Positions 29,458 to 38,455 of a stretch of DNA of 64,000 nt are shown piece after piece. Every line of letters starts with the position of its first letter. The stretch's first letter is position 1. Source of the stretch: Puniceibacterium confluentis (GTDB lineage: Bacteria; Pseudomonadota; Alphaproteobacteria; Rhodobacterales; Rhodobacteraceae); NCBI RefSeq assembly GCF_007923445.1, contig NZ_VOJI01000011.1:67295-131294 (forward strand), written 5' to 3'. The notes beneath the pieces are model-generated. The model saw nothing but the letters and a program-made list of their open reading frames with translations, was not told the origin of the DNA and made no database searches. Both the position numbers and the translations under genes were made by a program.

Positions 29458-30078
29458 ATGGCCATGAAAGTGAGAAAAAAGGCACTGGTGTTGAAATCCG
29501 AGGATGCGGTGTCGCTGCCCCAGTCCAAAGCCGCACCGGTGCCGGCAAAGAAGGAACGCCGTGCCCTGCGGCTGGCCAAAGCCACCAACGTGGCCTTTTC
29601 GCTGGAACCCGAGGTGCGCGCCCGTTTCGCCGCAGAGGCAAGGGCCGAAGGCATGGAACTGGGGCATTACCTGCAGAAAGTTCTTGAAAATCACCTGCTG
29701 GCCAGCGCCGTCGCGGGGGATCCGCTGGCGGACCGCATCTGCGCCAAACGCGCGGTGATCGACCGGATTGTCGCGCTGGCGCAGAAACTGGACCAGGCCG
29801 GCAAGTTCGACGAACATTTCGTGCTGACCGTGATGAAGACCGCCGCACGCGACGGGTCATTCATGGCGCTCTACCACACCGCCATCGGCGCTGCCGACAC
29901 CGGCGAAATCAGCAAGGATCTGGCCCGCAACCAGCGCCCGATCAATCAGCAGCTGGGCCGCCTGATCCGCAAATCGGTGGGGGCCAAAGGCATGAAGACC
30001 GACGCGGGCCGCGTCGCCCGGGCGCAGGTCACGGGCGAGATCATCTCGTCCTACACGCTGCTCACGAAACCGGGCTGA
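29458..30078 (+). CDS. Possible ribbon-helix-helix DNA-binding protein, function unknown
   Basis: The 206-residue product has a basic N-terminus (residues 1-42, many Lys) and then a segment that reads like a ribbon-helix-helix: a short strand NVAFSLEP (44-51) and two helices with ARAEGMELGHYLQKVLENH. The rest is helical and basic (NQRPINQQLGRLIRKSVGAKG). GAGGAGG precedes the ATG. No named family is recognised; MobC- or ParG-like proteins share the layout but plasmid genes are absent here. The twin operators just upstream fit an autoregulated DNA-binding protein. Confidence 0.6.
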   Translation: MAMKVRKKALVLKSEDAVSLPQSKAAPVPAKKERRALRLAKATNVAFSLEPEVRARFAAEARAEGMELGHYLQKVLENHLLASAVAGDPLADRICAKRAVIDRIVALAQKLDQAGKFDEHFVLTVMKTAARDGSFMALYHTAIGAADTGEISKDLARNQRPINQQLGRLIRKSVGAKGMKTDAGRVARAQVTGEIISSYTLLTKPG

Positions 30079-30088
30079 CCGCGGCCGG

Positions 30089-31249
30089 TCAGTTGCGTTG
30101 CAGGGATTCCACGCACAGCACCGTCGGCAGGTGGCGGGCGATTTCCTGCCAGCTGTCGCCCGCGTCCCTGCTGGCGAACACCGACCCTGAATTGGTGCCG
30201 AAATAGACCCCCGCAGAGTCGTGCCGGTCCGTCGCCATCGCCTGCCGCAGCACCGTGAAATAACACCCCTGTTGTGGCAGGCCGCTGCGGCAGGCCTGCC
30301 AGCTGTCGCCGCCGTCGGTCGACCGCCAGACCGCCGCGGCGGCATCGGGCGGATACCGCCCCTGCGTGTCGCCGTTCAGGGGCAGCACCCAGAGGGTGCC
30401 GGGGGCGTGGGGATGCGCCGCCACCGGGAAGCCGAAGGTCGAGGGCAGACCCTCGGTCACGTCATCCCAGCTGCGCCCGCCGTTGCGGCTGCGGAACACG
30501 CCGTGGTGGTTCTGCTGATACAGGATATCGCCCGCACCGCCCGCATGTACCATGTTGTGCACGCAATGGCCGGTTTCGCCATCCTTGGGCGCTGCCGGGT
30601 GGGGATGGTCACAGGCCGCTTCGGCATTTGAAAGCCTGTTGCGACGTTCCCAGCTGGCGCCGCCGTCCTCTGTGGCAAAGACTCCCGCCGCCGAGATTGC
30701 CAGCCACATGCGGGCGCTGTCGGCAGGATCGGCAACGATGGTGTGCAGCGTCAGCCCGACGGCGCCGGGCTGCCAGTCGGCGGCGGTCGGATGATCGCTC
30801 AGCGCCTCGACCGGCTCCCATGTCGTGCCCGAGTCGCTGCTGCGGAACAGGGTGGCAGGCTTGGCCCCGGCATAGAGGTTTCCTCCTGTCAGCCCGAGCG
30901 ACCACAGCGCCGTCACCCGCCCGGTGAACGGTCCCGGGGCGCCAGGGGTCACCCCCATCATCCTGGCAAACTCCGGATCGTTGCGCATCCATGTGTCCAT
31001 CTCGCCGTCGGCAAGCTTGGACAGGGTCCAGGTCTGGCCATCGTCCGTCGATGTCCAGACGCCGGCACCGTACCAGTCATTGCCACCTGCCGCCCAGAGA
31101 TACCCGGTTGCGGGGTCTCCGATGGCATGGTTGATCGGCCACCCGGAACAGAACGGCCCGCTGAGGGACCAGTCCTGCCGCTTCGGATCGGAGCGGAGCA
31201 GAAAGCCGCCCTTGGTAGTGCCAACGAGCAATGTGACTGCGTCTTCCAT
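30089..31249 (-). CDS. Sialidase-fold/BNR-repeat protein
   Basis: The 386-residue product starts at ATG 31249 (MEDAVTLLVGTTKGGFLLRS). Repeated Asp-box (BNR) motifs of the S-x-D-x-G-x-x-W type occur, such as STDDGQTW, SSDSGTTWE, ATEDGGASWE, SRNGGRSWD and STDGGDSWQ, which mark a six-bladed propeller. No signal peptide is seen. Proteins of this type are often annotated exo-alpha-sialidase, but the catalytic Arg triad was not identified, so glycosidase activity is doubtful. It shares strand with the glycosyltransferase-like gene 86 bases upstream. Confidence 0.8.
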   Translation of the reverse strand: MEDAVTLLVGTTKGGFLLRSDPKRQDWSLSGPFCSGWPINHAIGDPATGYLWAAGGNDWYGAGVWTSTDDGQTWTLSKLADGEMDTWMRNDPEFARMMGVTPGAPGPFTGRVTALWSLGLTGGNLYAGAKPATLFRSSDSGTTWEPVEALSDHPTAADWQPGAVGLTLHTIVADPADSARMWLAISAAGVFATEDGGASWERRNRLSNAEAACDHPHPAAPKDGETGHCVHNMVHAGGAGDILYQQNHHGVFRSRNGGRSWDDVTEGLPSTFGFPVAAHPHAPGTLWVLPLNGDTQGRYPPDAAAAVWRSTDGGDSWQACRSGLPQQGCYFTVLRQAMATDRHDSAGVYFGTNSGSVFASRDAGDSWQEIARHLPTVLCVESLQRN

Positions 31250-31335
31250 GTCCGGTCTCCCAGCTGCGACTGGCCGCAGAGTAGCACTGCCTGTGCGAGT
31301 CGCCCAAGCGCCGCTTGACGCCAGGTCGGGCGGTT

Positions 31336-32340
31336 TCACCGCATCCAGAATCCTTCGCGCTTGATCCGGTTGCGGATCGCCTGTTCCCGGCTTGGCAGGT
31401 CGTCGCGATCAAACAATGCCCGCACCTTGGCGCCGCGTCCCTGATAGATCATCCGCTGGAACGGCTCGTATGTCTTGAGCACTTTCTTGATGCGGTTCGG
31501 CGCCGTCACGGTTTCAAGCGTGTCGACCACATGGTCGTCTTCGCGGGCATAGAGCATCGGCAGTACCCGGTAGTGGCAGCTGACCGACCCGTCGAGCCAG
31601 CCCGGGGGCAGGGCATCGCGCCCGCCGCCAAAGCCATGAATCACCAGCGGCAAGGCGACCTGATCCAGCCAGGGATCGAGGCTCTGGCAGACCAGGGCGG
31701 GCGGCGGGTCGTCGCGGATGTCCAGCGCCACTTCGAGAAACCGCTGCCCGAACACATGCGGGCAGGAATAGTAAAAGAACCCGGCGTTGAAATAGAGGTA
31801 GCGCCGCCAGTATTCGTCGGGCTGGCTCAGATCCAGCGAGCTCTGGAAATCAAGGTTGTATCGGTCATAGAGCGCCTTCCAGGTTTCGGTATAGCCGGGG
31901 CCGTAGAGTTCGATCTGCGGCCAGGTGCCTTCGCGGCGCAGCGACGCCGAGGGGCGGTCAAAATCGAACGGAACCTGTGACAGGTCTCCCACCATCAGCG
32001 TGTCGGTGTCAAAGAACACGAAGGGTTCGCCCTTTGGCAGTGCCAGCAACGCCTCGATCTTGTTGCCGTAGGGGTAGTCGTGACCGAAATGCTGCGATTC
32101 AAACGGCAGTATGGTGGCGTCGCACGCTTCAAGAAGCGCACGCACCTCGGGGTTGCGCATGGTCGGGTCGTTGGGCCAGAGCGGGCCGGGCTGCGGTTCC
32201 GCGACATACAGACGGAACCGGCCGCCGGTGATCGTATGGCGCAGCGAGGCGGCGAACAGGATGGCTTCGAACTGCAACCGGCCCGACTGGCCGACGATCA
32301 GGATGTTGACGGTCCGGGAATCGGTCTGGGTCGGGGACAT
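31336..32340 (-). CDS. Glycosyltransferase-like protein with DxD motif
   Basis: The 334-residue protein shows a Rossmann-like start (VNILIVGQSGRLQFEAILFAA is the beginning of the domain) and FVFFDTDTLM (DxD) near residue 110, as in GT-A glycosyltransferases that bind nucleotide sugar through a metal. YLYFNAGFFYYSC resembles the acceptor-side segment of GT8-type enzymes. No membrane helix is seen. The substrate is unknown. It is divergent from the NosR-like gene with 165 bases between starts. Confidence 0.65.
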   Translation of the reverse strand: MSPTQTDSRTVNILIVGQSGRLQFEAILFAASLRHTITGGRFRLYVAEPQPGPLWPNDPTMRNPEVRALLEACDATILPFESQHFGHDYPYGNKIEALLALPKGEPFVFFDTDTLMVGDLSQVPFDFDRPSASLRREGTWPQIELYGPGYTETWKALYDRYNLDFQSSLDLSQPDEYWRRYLYFNAGFFYYSCPHVFGQRFLEVALDIRDDPPPALVCQSLDPWLDQVALPLVIHGFGGGRDALPPGWLDGSVSCHYRVLPMLYAREDDHVVDTLETVTAPNRIKKVLKTYEPFQRMIYQGRGAKVRALFDRDDLPSREQAIRNRIKREGFWMR

Positions 32341-32505
32341 CGGGATAAGCGCCTGTAAGTGCGGGCCAGTTTACTCGGACCCTTTCGACAACACTATCCG
32401 CGGGCCGCAGCGACGTCAAAAGCCGAGATCGCGCGTGGATTGCCCCCCTTCGTTCGGGACCAAGGTCGCATTCTGGGGGTACGGTCGGTATGGTTATCTC
32501 GGCGC

Positions 32506-34617
32506 ATGAAACCGTTGCGTCTGATCATCGCCCTGTGGGTCTGCATCTGTGGAAGCCTGCCGCTGTCGGCGGGGCCACTGCCGCGCGAGGCCATTGCCGA
32601 CCTTGTCGCCCCGCCGATGAGCCTTGGCGCGGCGCTGAACGCGCATGGGGTCTACCAGTTGTTGAATTCGGGGGGGGCCGAGGCCGGTTACGTGTTCGAG
32701 ACCGAGCCGATGGCACCCTTGCCGGGATTTTCCGGCGCACCGATCAACATGCTGGTCGTGCTTGACCTCGAAGGCCGGTTTCTCGAGGTGAAACTGCTGC
32801 ACCACAACGAGCCGATCTTCGTCTCCGGTCTGGGAGAGGCGCCCTTCCACAAGTTCTTTGAGCAATACCGCGGGCATTCGATTTCCGAGACGCTGGTGGT
32901 GGGCACCCCTTACGGTGTGGGCGACAGCGGCGGGCAGCTGGTCTATCTGGATGGTGTGACCAAGGCGACCGCCTCTGTGCGCATCGCCCATGAATCGATA
33001 CTGGCGGCGACCCTGCAGGTGGCGCGTGAAAAGATGCAGGGCATCGCCTCGGGTCCGCCTGCCGCACCGGACATGGAATATTCCGAAGATCTGAGCTGGA
33101 GCGATCTGGTCGCGCAGGGCATCGCGGCGCATCTGCGGGTGAGCAATGCGCAGGTGCAGGACCAGTTCAGCGGCACGATCTGGCAGAATGACGATGCCGA
33201 AGCGGTGCAAGATCCCGATGCCGCCTATCTGGACCTGTGGGTTGTCGATCTGGGGCCGCCCAGCGTCGCCCGGGCGGTGCTGGACGACAGCACGCTCGAG
33301 TCCCTGTCGCGGTTCCGCGAGATTGCCGGATCCGACGAACCCTTGCTGCTGATCGAAACCGCGCGTCACGGGCTGGTGTCGGACGCCTTCGTACGCAACA
33401 CCTCGCCGGACTGGATCGGACTGCATCAGGATGGTCTGCCGGTGGCATTGCGCGACGCGGACCTGCTGGTGGGCCTGCGGGACACGCTGCCGCCGACGTT
33501 GCGCGACGGGGTGCAGATGATCCTGCGCACGGACCGGCGGCTGGGATTCGACCCGACCCGGGACTGGACACTGGACGTGCAGGCGGTGCGCACACATGGC
33601 ATGTTTCAGCCGGAAACCGGGGCGGTGACGCTTTCGCTGACCCATGCCACGCCTGAACGGTTCTTTTCCAGGGCGGATGCCGTCGTGCGCCGCACCCCCT
33701 TCGAGGAAGCGGTGCGCAACCGGCAGGGCGATCTGATCCTTCTGGCCGCGGGACTGGCGGTGCTGTTACCGGTGCTGTTCCTTGCCCAGTCACGTCTCGC
33801 CGGGATGCGCGCGTTCACGCCGGTGCGGCTGGGAATCCTGGCGGCGGTACTGGGCTATGTCGGCTGGTGGGGGCAGGGGCAGCTGTCCATCGTCACGCCG
33901 CTGGCCAGCCTGCAGGCGGCGGTGCGCGGCGGCAGCTTTTCCTTTTTGCTTTTTGATCCCTTCTCGCTGTTGCTCTGGGGGGCGGCGATTGTGGGTTTCG
34001 TGCTGTGGGGGCGGGGTCTGTTCTGCGGCTGGCTCTGCCCCTTCGGGGCGATGCAGGAGTTTGCCCATCATCTGGGCCGTCTGCTGCGGATTCCGCAGAT
34101 CGAGGTGCCCGCGCGCTGGGATGCGCGGCTGAAATGGCTGAAATATGTGGTGCTGGCCGGGCTGGTTGCGGTGACGGTGCTGGCGCCTGCGGCGCTGGAC
34201 AAGGCGGTCGAGGTCGAACCGTTCAAGACCGCAATCACCACGATCTTTGTGCGCGAGTGGTACTATGTTGCCTACGCCCTGTTCTGGCTGTTGCTGGCAA
34301 TGGTGCTGTTCAAGGGCTTTTGCCGCTATGTCTGCCCGCTGGGGGCCCTGATGGCCATTGGCGGCGCCCTGCGGCTGCGGCGCTGGATTCCACGACGCCC
34401 GGACTGTGGATCGCCCTGCCAGCTGTGCCGGGTAGAATGCGGCTACGGTGCCATTTCCCGGACCGGGGAGATTGCGTATTCCGAGTGTTTCCAGTGCCTG
34501 GACTGCGTGACGATCCACGATGACACCGAGCGCTGTGTCCCTCTGGTATTGCAGGCCCGGGGGGCCAAGAGACCGCCACGGATCACCGGCCACCCCAACA
34601 CGGTGATCGCACAATGA
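32506..34617 (+). CDS. NosR/NirI-like membrane flavo-iron-sulfur protein
   Basis: The product has 703 residues from ATG 32506. A signal-like helix precedes a periplasmic FMN-binding domain (residues 25-165) with the flavinylation motif Asp149-Gly-Val-Thr-Lys-Ala-Thr155-Ala-Ser157; Thr155 is the expected FMN acceptor. Six or so membrane helices follow from about residue 415 with two Cys motifs, FCGWLCP and FCRYVCP, and a C-terminal domain with cysteine clusters (CGSPCQLCRVEC, CFQCLDC) for iron-sulfur centres. NosR passes electrons toward N2O reductase, but no nos genes are present. The stop overlaps the apbE start. Electron transfer linked to the neighbouring quinoprotein locus is inferred. 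Confidence 0.85.
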   Translation: MKPLRLIIALWVCICGSLPLSAGPLPREAIADLVAPPMSLGAALNAHGVYQLLNSGGAEAGYVFETEPMAPLPGFSGAPINMLVVLDLEGRFLEVKLLHHNEPIFVSGLGEAPFHKFFEQYRGHSISETLVVGTPYGVGDSGGQLVYLDGVTKATASVRIAHESILAATLQVAREKMQGIASGPPAAPDMEYSEDLSWSDLVAQGIAAHLRVSNAQVQDQFSGTIWQNDDAEAVQDPDAAYLDLWVVDLGPPSVARAVLDDSTLESLSRFREIAGSDEPLLLIETARHGLVSDAFVRNTSPDWIGLHQDGLPVALRDADLLVGLRDTLPPTLRDGVQMILRTDRRLGFDPTRDWTLDVQAVRTHGMFQPETGAVTLSLTHATPERFFSRADAVVRRTPFEEAVRNRQGDLILLAAGLAVLLPVLFLAQSRLAGMRAFTPVRLGILAAVLGYVGWWGQGQLSIVTPLASLQAAVRGGSFSFLLFDPFSLLLWGAAIVGFVLWGRGLFCGWLCPFGAMQEFAHHLGRLLRIPQIEVPARWDARLKWLKYVVLAGLVAVTVLAPAALDKAVEVEPFKTAITTIFVREWYYVAYALFWLLLAMVLFKGFCRYVCPLGALMAIGGALRLRRWIPRRPDCGSPCQLCRVECGYGAISRTGEIAYSECFQCLDCVTIHDDTERCVPLVLQARGAKRPPRITGHPNTVIAQ

Positions 34618-35486
34618 AGCGGCGCAGGTTCATCACGCTGGCCGCCGGGTTTGCCTGTGCGCCACGTCTGTCGGTCGCGCAGACCTGGCAGGGGCGGGCA
34701 CTGGGGGCAGAGGTGTCGGTGCGCATCGAAGGGCCGCGCGATCTGACCCGGCAGGCACTGGCGGATCTGCCGGGGATCATCGCCGGGGTCGAAGCGGCGT
34801 TCAGCCTGTTTCGGCCGGACTCGGAACTGTCGCGGCTGAACCGTCAGGGTGGGTTGCGCGCCCCGTCACAGATGATGCGCGCGGTGCTGGGTGATGCGGC
34901 GCGGGCCAACCGGCTGACGGGCGGCCTGTTCGATCCGACCGTGCAGCCGCTCTGGCAGGCTCTGGCGCTGGGTGGCGATACCGCCGCTGCGCAGGCGCTG
35001 ATCGGCTGGGAGCGGGTCAGTCTGAACGATGCGATCACCCTGGAGCACGGGCAGGCCCTGACCCTGAACGGCATTGCCCAGGGCTATGCCACAGATCTTG
35101 TGGTGCAACGGCTGGTGGCGCTGGGCGCCAGGCAGGCGCTGGTGGATCTGGGGGAACAGGCGGCGGTCGGCGGGCCATTCCGGCTGGGACTGTCGGATCC
35201 GTCGCAGGGCGTCGTCGGCTGGCGCACCTTGCGGGACGGGGCGGTGGCGACCTCGAGCCCGGGCGCATTGCGCCTTGGTGCCGGGCAGGGGCATATTCTG
35301 GCACCGGACGGGCGCGCGCCGCTGTGGTCCACCCTCAGCATCGAGGCACCGTCGGCGGCGCTGGCGGATGCGCTGTCCACCGCCGCGGTGTTCATGGACC
35401 CGAAAGAGCTGGCCCGGCTGAAGTCCGCGGCGCGGCTTGGCCGCATCATCGCGGTCAGCGATGGCGGCCGGGTGCTGCGGATCTGA
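34614..35486 (+). CDS. apbE: FAD:protein FMN transferase
   Basis: This 290-residue exported enzyme has a twin-positive signal peptide (MKRRRFITLAAGFACAPRL). ApbE hallmarks are FSLFRPDSELSRLNR, GLFDPTVQPLW, LNGIAQGYATD and DLGEQAAVGG. It attaches FMN from FAD to Thr of the S/T-G/K-A-T motif in periplasmic domains. The 4-base overlap with the NosR-like gene, whose product has such a site, makes that protein the likely substrate (the NosX role). It ends 3 bases from the convergent moxJ-like gene. Confidence 0.92.
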   Translation: MKRRRFITLAAGFACAPRLSVAQTWQGRALGAEVSVRIEGPRDLTRQALADLPGIIAGVEAAFSLFRPDSELSRLNRQGGLRAPSQMMRAVLGDAARANRLTGGLFDPTVQPLWQALALGGDTAAAQALIGWERVSLNDAITLEHGQALTLNGIAQGYATDLVVQRLVALGARQALVDLGEQAAVGGPFRLGLSDPSQGVVGWRTLRDGAVATSSPGALRLGAGQGHILAPDGRAPLWSTLSIEAPSAALADALSTAAVFMDPKELARLKSAARLGRIIAVSDGGRVLRI

Positions 35487-35489
35487 GTC

Positions 35490-36392
35490 CTACCACTCGG
35501 GGGGCTGCAGGGTCAGCCCGTACTTCTCGTAGATCGCCGCCAGTCGACCATCCCCGAGCGCGGCACCGATGGCGTCATCGACCGCATAGCCCAGCGGCTT
35601 GTAGGCAAAATGCAGCGCCACCCCAAGCAGCCACTTCGAACGGGCAAACCCGGCCAGCGGCGGCTGATGCAGCGCAAGTCCCGGCGTCAGGCCGAATTCC
35701 AGCTGCGCCTTTGGTCCCATGGCCGCCATCACCTCACCGGACGAAAGTGCCGCCATTGCGGACCCCATATCGGCAAAGCGATGCACGCCCCGGGCCAGCT
35801 GACCGCCGGCAAACCCGGACAGGTAGAAATCCGAAATCGAATCGTTCTCGACCGCCACGGTATCGATGCGGAAATAGGCCGGGGCCGGGCCGCCGTCAGG
35901 GTACTTTGCGGTGTCATAGGCGATGGCGATGCTTTCGCTGGCATAAATCCCGGTAAAGGTCACCTGTTCGATGCGGCAGGCAAAGGCGCTGTCGTAGGGC
36001 ACGCGCATCATCACATTGGACACGGATCCGCCCACCACCGGGCCCTTCCAGATGTAATTGCGCAAATCCGCCTCGAGGGTTTCGGCGGCGGTGACAAAAT
36101 CGAAACGCGCCTCGACCCCCAGCGCCTCGGCCACAAGTCCGGCAAGCTCGACATCGACGCCGCGCGGCGTGGTGCCGTCCAGCCAGGAATAGGGCGGGTA
36201 GTCCTCGTAGACCGCAAAGCGCAGAAATCCGCGTTCGAGGATGGCATCGAGATCCTGCCCGACAATATCACGCCCGGCATTCTGGGGTTTCGGTTGGGGG
36301 ACAAAATCGGCGCAGGGATCAGCCGCGAAAACGGCGGCAGGTGCAAGAAGCACCGCCGCCGCGATCGCACAGGCCCGAAAAGCGGGGATCAT
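35490..36392 (-). CDS. Quinoprotein dehydrogenase-associated solute-binding protein (MoxJ/XoxJ-like)
   Basis: The 300-residue periplasmic protein has a signal peptide cut after AAVFAAD. It has the type 3 solute-binding fold (LRFAVYEDYPPYSWLDGTTPR and GVDVELAGLVAEALGVEARF are the first lobe). MoxJ/XoxJ proteins bind the dehydrogenase rather than a transported solute and assist its activation. It is downstream of pedF with a 7-base gap, so the two form an operon. A protein of this type next to an ExaA-like enzyme is a normal combination in Rhodobacterales as far as I recall. Confidence 0.85.
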   Translation of the reverse strand: MIPAFRACAIAAAVLLAPAAVFAADPCADFVPQPKPQNAGRDIVGQDLDAILERGFLRFAVYEDYPPYSWLDGTTPRGVDVELAGLVAEALGVEARFDFVTAAETLEADLRNYIWKGPVVGGSVSNVMMRVPYDSAFACRIEQVTFTGIYASESIAIAYDTAKYPDGGPAPAYFRIDTVAVENDSISDFYLSGFAGGQLARGVHRFADMGSAMAALSSGEVMAAMGPKAQLEFGLTPGLALHQPPLAGFARSKWLLGVALHFAYKPLGYAVDDAIGAALGDGRLAAIYEKYGLTLQPPEW

Positions 36393-36399
36393 GTTCGTC

Positions 36400-37098
36400 T
36401 CACTGGGTGGCCGAAAGGCCGATGGTCAGCGTTTCCGCGGCCTTGTCATAGGCAGGCGCTGATCCATCAATCAGGTTGGCCGCACGAAACGCCACTGAAT
36501 CCGCCACCGGTGCACCGGACAATGTCTCGATCCCCAGCGCGATTTCCGACAGCCGCGCCTTGATCGCTTCGGGGTCGGCAGTGCTGGTGTCGGCGGCATA
36601 GGTCTTCAGCTGATCGCGCAGGGCGTGCAGTTCGTCCGAGGCCGAATCCATCGCGTCGCCATCGGGGCGGGTCTCGATATAGGTGCGGATCGCCCAGGCG
36701 GCCTTTTGGCCCAGCAACTCGCCAAAGGCGGGCATCTTGGTCACGCCGTTCTGGGTATAGCCGGTCCGGAACCGTTCGACGTACCATTCGTCGCCGTATT
36801 CCTCGGCCTCGAGAAAGCGCAGGTCGGGGGCAAGCCCGCCGGAGATGCCCTCCAGGCCGTGGCAGCGGGCGCAGTTCTGGTTGTAGCCGGAGGCGCCGAT
36901 GTCGATCGCCTTTGCCCAGACCTCATCACCTGCCGTGGCGGCGCGATAGGGGTTTTCACTCAACCAGTCCTCACCCACTTCGGGCAGGGCGGCGGTGTCC
37001 ACCGGCTGCGGGGCGACATCCCCGTGGGCCAGGGCAATGGATGCGGTTGCGGCCAGCACGATGGTGCCTGCCAGAAAGCGGTTGCGGTTGACGGTCAT
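36400..37098 (-). CDS. pedF: Cytochrome c-550 PedF-like
   Basis: The 232-residue exported mono-haem cytochrome has a signal peptide cut near ALA-HGD (residue 24). CARCH (Cys76, Cys79, His80) binds haem, and a Met ligand is likely in TKMPAFGELLG. The start HGDVAPQPVDTAALPEVG is typical of the PedF/c-550 family that accepts electrons from PQQ-ethanol dehydrogenase. It is divergent from the PQQ-associated binding-protein gene; the 181-base gap has an inverted repeat. Confidence 0.88.
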   Translation of the reverse strand: MTVNRNRFLAGTIVLAATASIALAHGDVAPQPVDTAALPEVGEDWLSENPYRAATAGDEVWAKAIDIGASGYNQNCARCHGLEGISGGLAPDLRFLEAEEYGDEWYVERFRTGYTQNGVTKMPAFGELLGQKAAWAIRTYIETRPDGDAMDSASDELHALRDQLKTYAADTSTADPEAIKARLSEIALGIETLSGAPVADSVAFRAANLIDGSAPAYDKAAETLTIGLSATQ

Positions 37099-37135
37099 AG
37101 CGGTCCTCCCTTGAGAAATGTGCGGAGTCTTGCAC

Positions 37136-37157
37136 TTGGTTTCGGTGTAAAAACCAA
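37136..37157. promoter_or_regulatory. Inverted repeat TTGGTTT-N8-AAACCAA in the pedF divergent promoter region
   Basis: A perfect 7-base inverted repeat lies 38 bases before the pedF start and 120 bases before the divergent gene. Its place between two divergent PQQ-locus genes suggests an operator. Confidence 0.45.
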
Positions 37158-37279
37158 AGCCCGGGGCCGATATTGGACTTTCGTGCCGAAGTTGGCGCCG
37201 GGGCGTTCACCGGCTTGGGACATTGGTCGTATTGGCGGATCAGGCGCTGGTTTCTAGCTTTTGCGCCAGGAGGATCCCG

Positions 37280-38455
37280 ATGACGAAACTGTACGCGCGC
37301 GGGTGGCTGTTGCTGATCTGGCTTGGTCTTGGCGGGCAGGCGGTGGCCGAACCTGTCACCGTGGCCGTTGCCTATCTGCGACAGGAGATCGAGCGACCGC
37401 CGACGCTGTCGGACCTGGACCCGGTGCCTGCGGACAGCGGCATCGCGGGCGCGGCGCTTGGGATCGCGGACAATTTCACCACGGGTCAGTTTCTGGGGCA
37501 GGACTTCAGTCTGAAAGTGGTCTCGGTGCCGGTCGGTGGCGATTTTCCCGCTGCGGTGCGCGCGGCGCTCGCGGTTTCCGACCTGTTGCTGATCGACGCG
37601 CCTGCGGATGCGACGCTGGCGGCGGCGGACCTGCCCGAGGCGGCGCAGGCACTGCTGATCAACGTCTCGGCTCCGGACAGCCGTCTGCGGGGCGTCGATT
37701 GCCGCGCCAACCTTCTGCACACCCTGCCGTCCCTCGACATGCGCGCCGATGCGCTGGTGCAGATGCTGGTACAGAAACGCTGGCGCGACGTCGCGATGAT
37801 CACCGGCCCGCACCCCGAAGACCGGGCTTTTGCCGATGCGATCGAGGCGTCGATCCACAAATTCGGCATGGAAATCGGCAGTCGCGCCGATTGGGACATC
37901 ACCACGGACATGGGGCGCAACGCCGCCGCCGAAGTGCCGCTGCTGACGCAGGCGCTGGGCGAGTTCGACGTTCTGATCGTCGCCGACGAGTTGCACGATT
38001 TCGGCCGCTATATCCTGTACAACACCTGGCTGCCGCGACCGGTTGCCGGTTCGGAAGGACTGGTGCCGCGCAACTGGGCCCCGGTGATCGAACAGTGGGG
38101 GGCGGCGCAGTTGCAGAGCCGGTTCAGCGCCCGGGCCGGGCGTTGGATGAACGACGAGGATTACGCCGCCTGGGCCGCGGTGCGCGCGATCGGAGAGGCG
38201 GTGACCCGCACCGGCCTGACCGACGCCGAGGGTCTGCGCCACTACATGATGGGCGACAGCTTTGAACTGGGCGGATTCAAGGGCAGCCCCCTGACATTCC
38301 GCAGCTGGAACGGACAGATGCGCCAGCCGATATCTCTGGTCCATCCCCGCGCCCTTGTGGCGCAGGCGCCGTTCGAAGGATTCCTGCACCAGCGCAACCC
38401 GCTGGACACGCTGGGGTTGGACGAGGGAGATTCCGGATGCGCGGTGTTCGGGTGA
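37280..38455 (+). CDS. PQQ-dependent catabolism-associated ABC-type substrate-binding protein
   Basis: The product has 391 residues from ATG 37280 behind AGGAGG. A signal peptide ends near GQAVAEP. It is a periplasmic receptor-ligand fold protein (VTVAVAYLRQEIERPPTLSD, LLIDAPADATLAAADLPEAA) of the TIGR03863 type found next to quinoprotein alcohol dehydrogenases. No ABC permease or ATPase is adjacent, though such a system usually sits nearby in related loci. Its 3' end overlaps the beta-propeller gene by 19 bases, so they are co-translated. Confidence 0.88.
   Translation: MTKLYARGWLLLIWLGLGGQAVAEPVTVAVAYLRQEIERPPTLSDLDPVPADSGIAGAALGIADNFTTGQFLGQDFSLKVVSVPVGGDFPAAVRAALAVSDLLLIDAPADATLAAADLPEAAQALLINVSAPDSRLRGVDCRANLLHTLPSLDMRADALVQMLVQKRWRDVAMITGPHPEDRAFADAIEASIHKFGMEIGSRADWDITTDMGRNAAAEVPLLTQALGEFDVLIVADELHDFGRYILYNTWLPRPVAGSEGLVPRNWAPVIEQWGAAQLQSRFSARAGRWMNDEDYAAWAAVRAIGEAVTRTGLTDAEGLRHYMMGDSFELGGFKGSPLTFRSWNGQMRQPISLVHPRALVAQAPFEGFLHQRNPLDTLGLDEGDSGCAVFG

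Noticed and set aside
32506-34617. Denitrification regulator NosR with nos operon
   Set aside because: No nosZ, nosD, nosF, nosY or nosL gene is in the window; only the NosR-like and ApbE pair is present.
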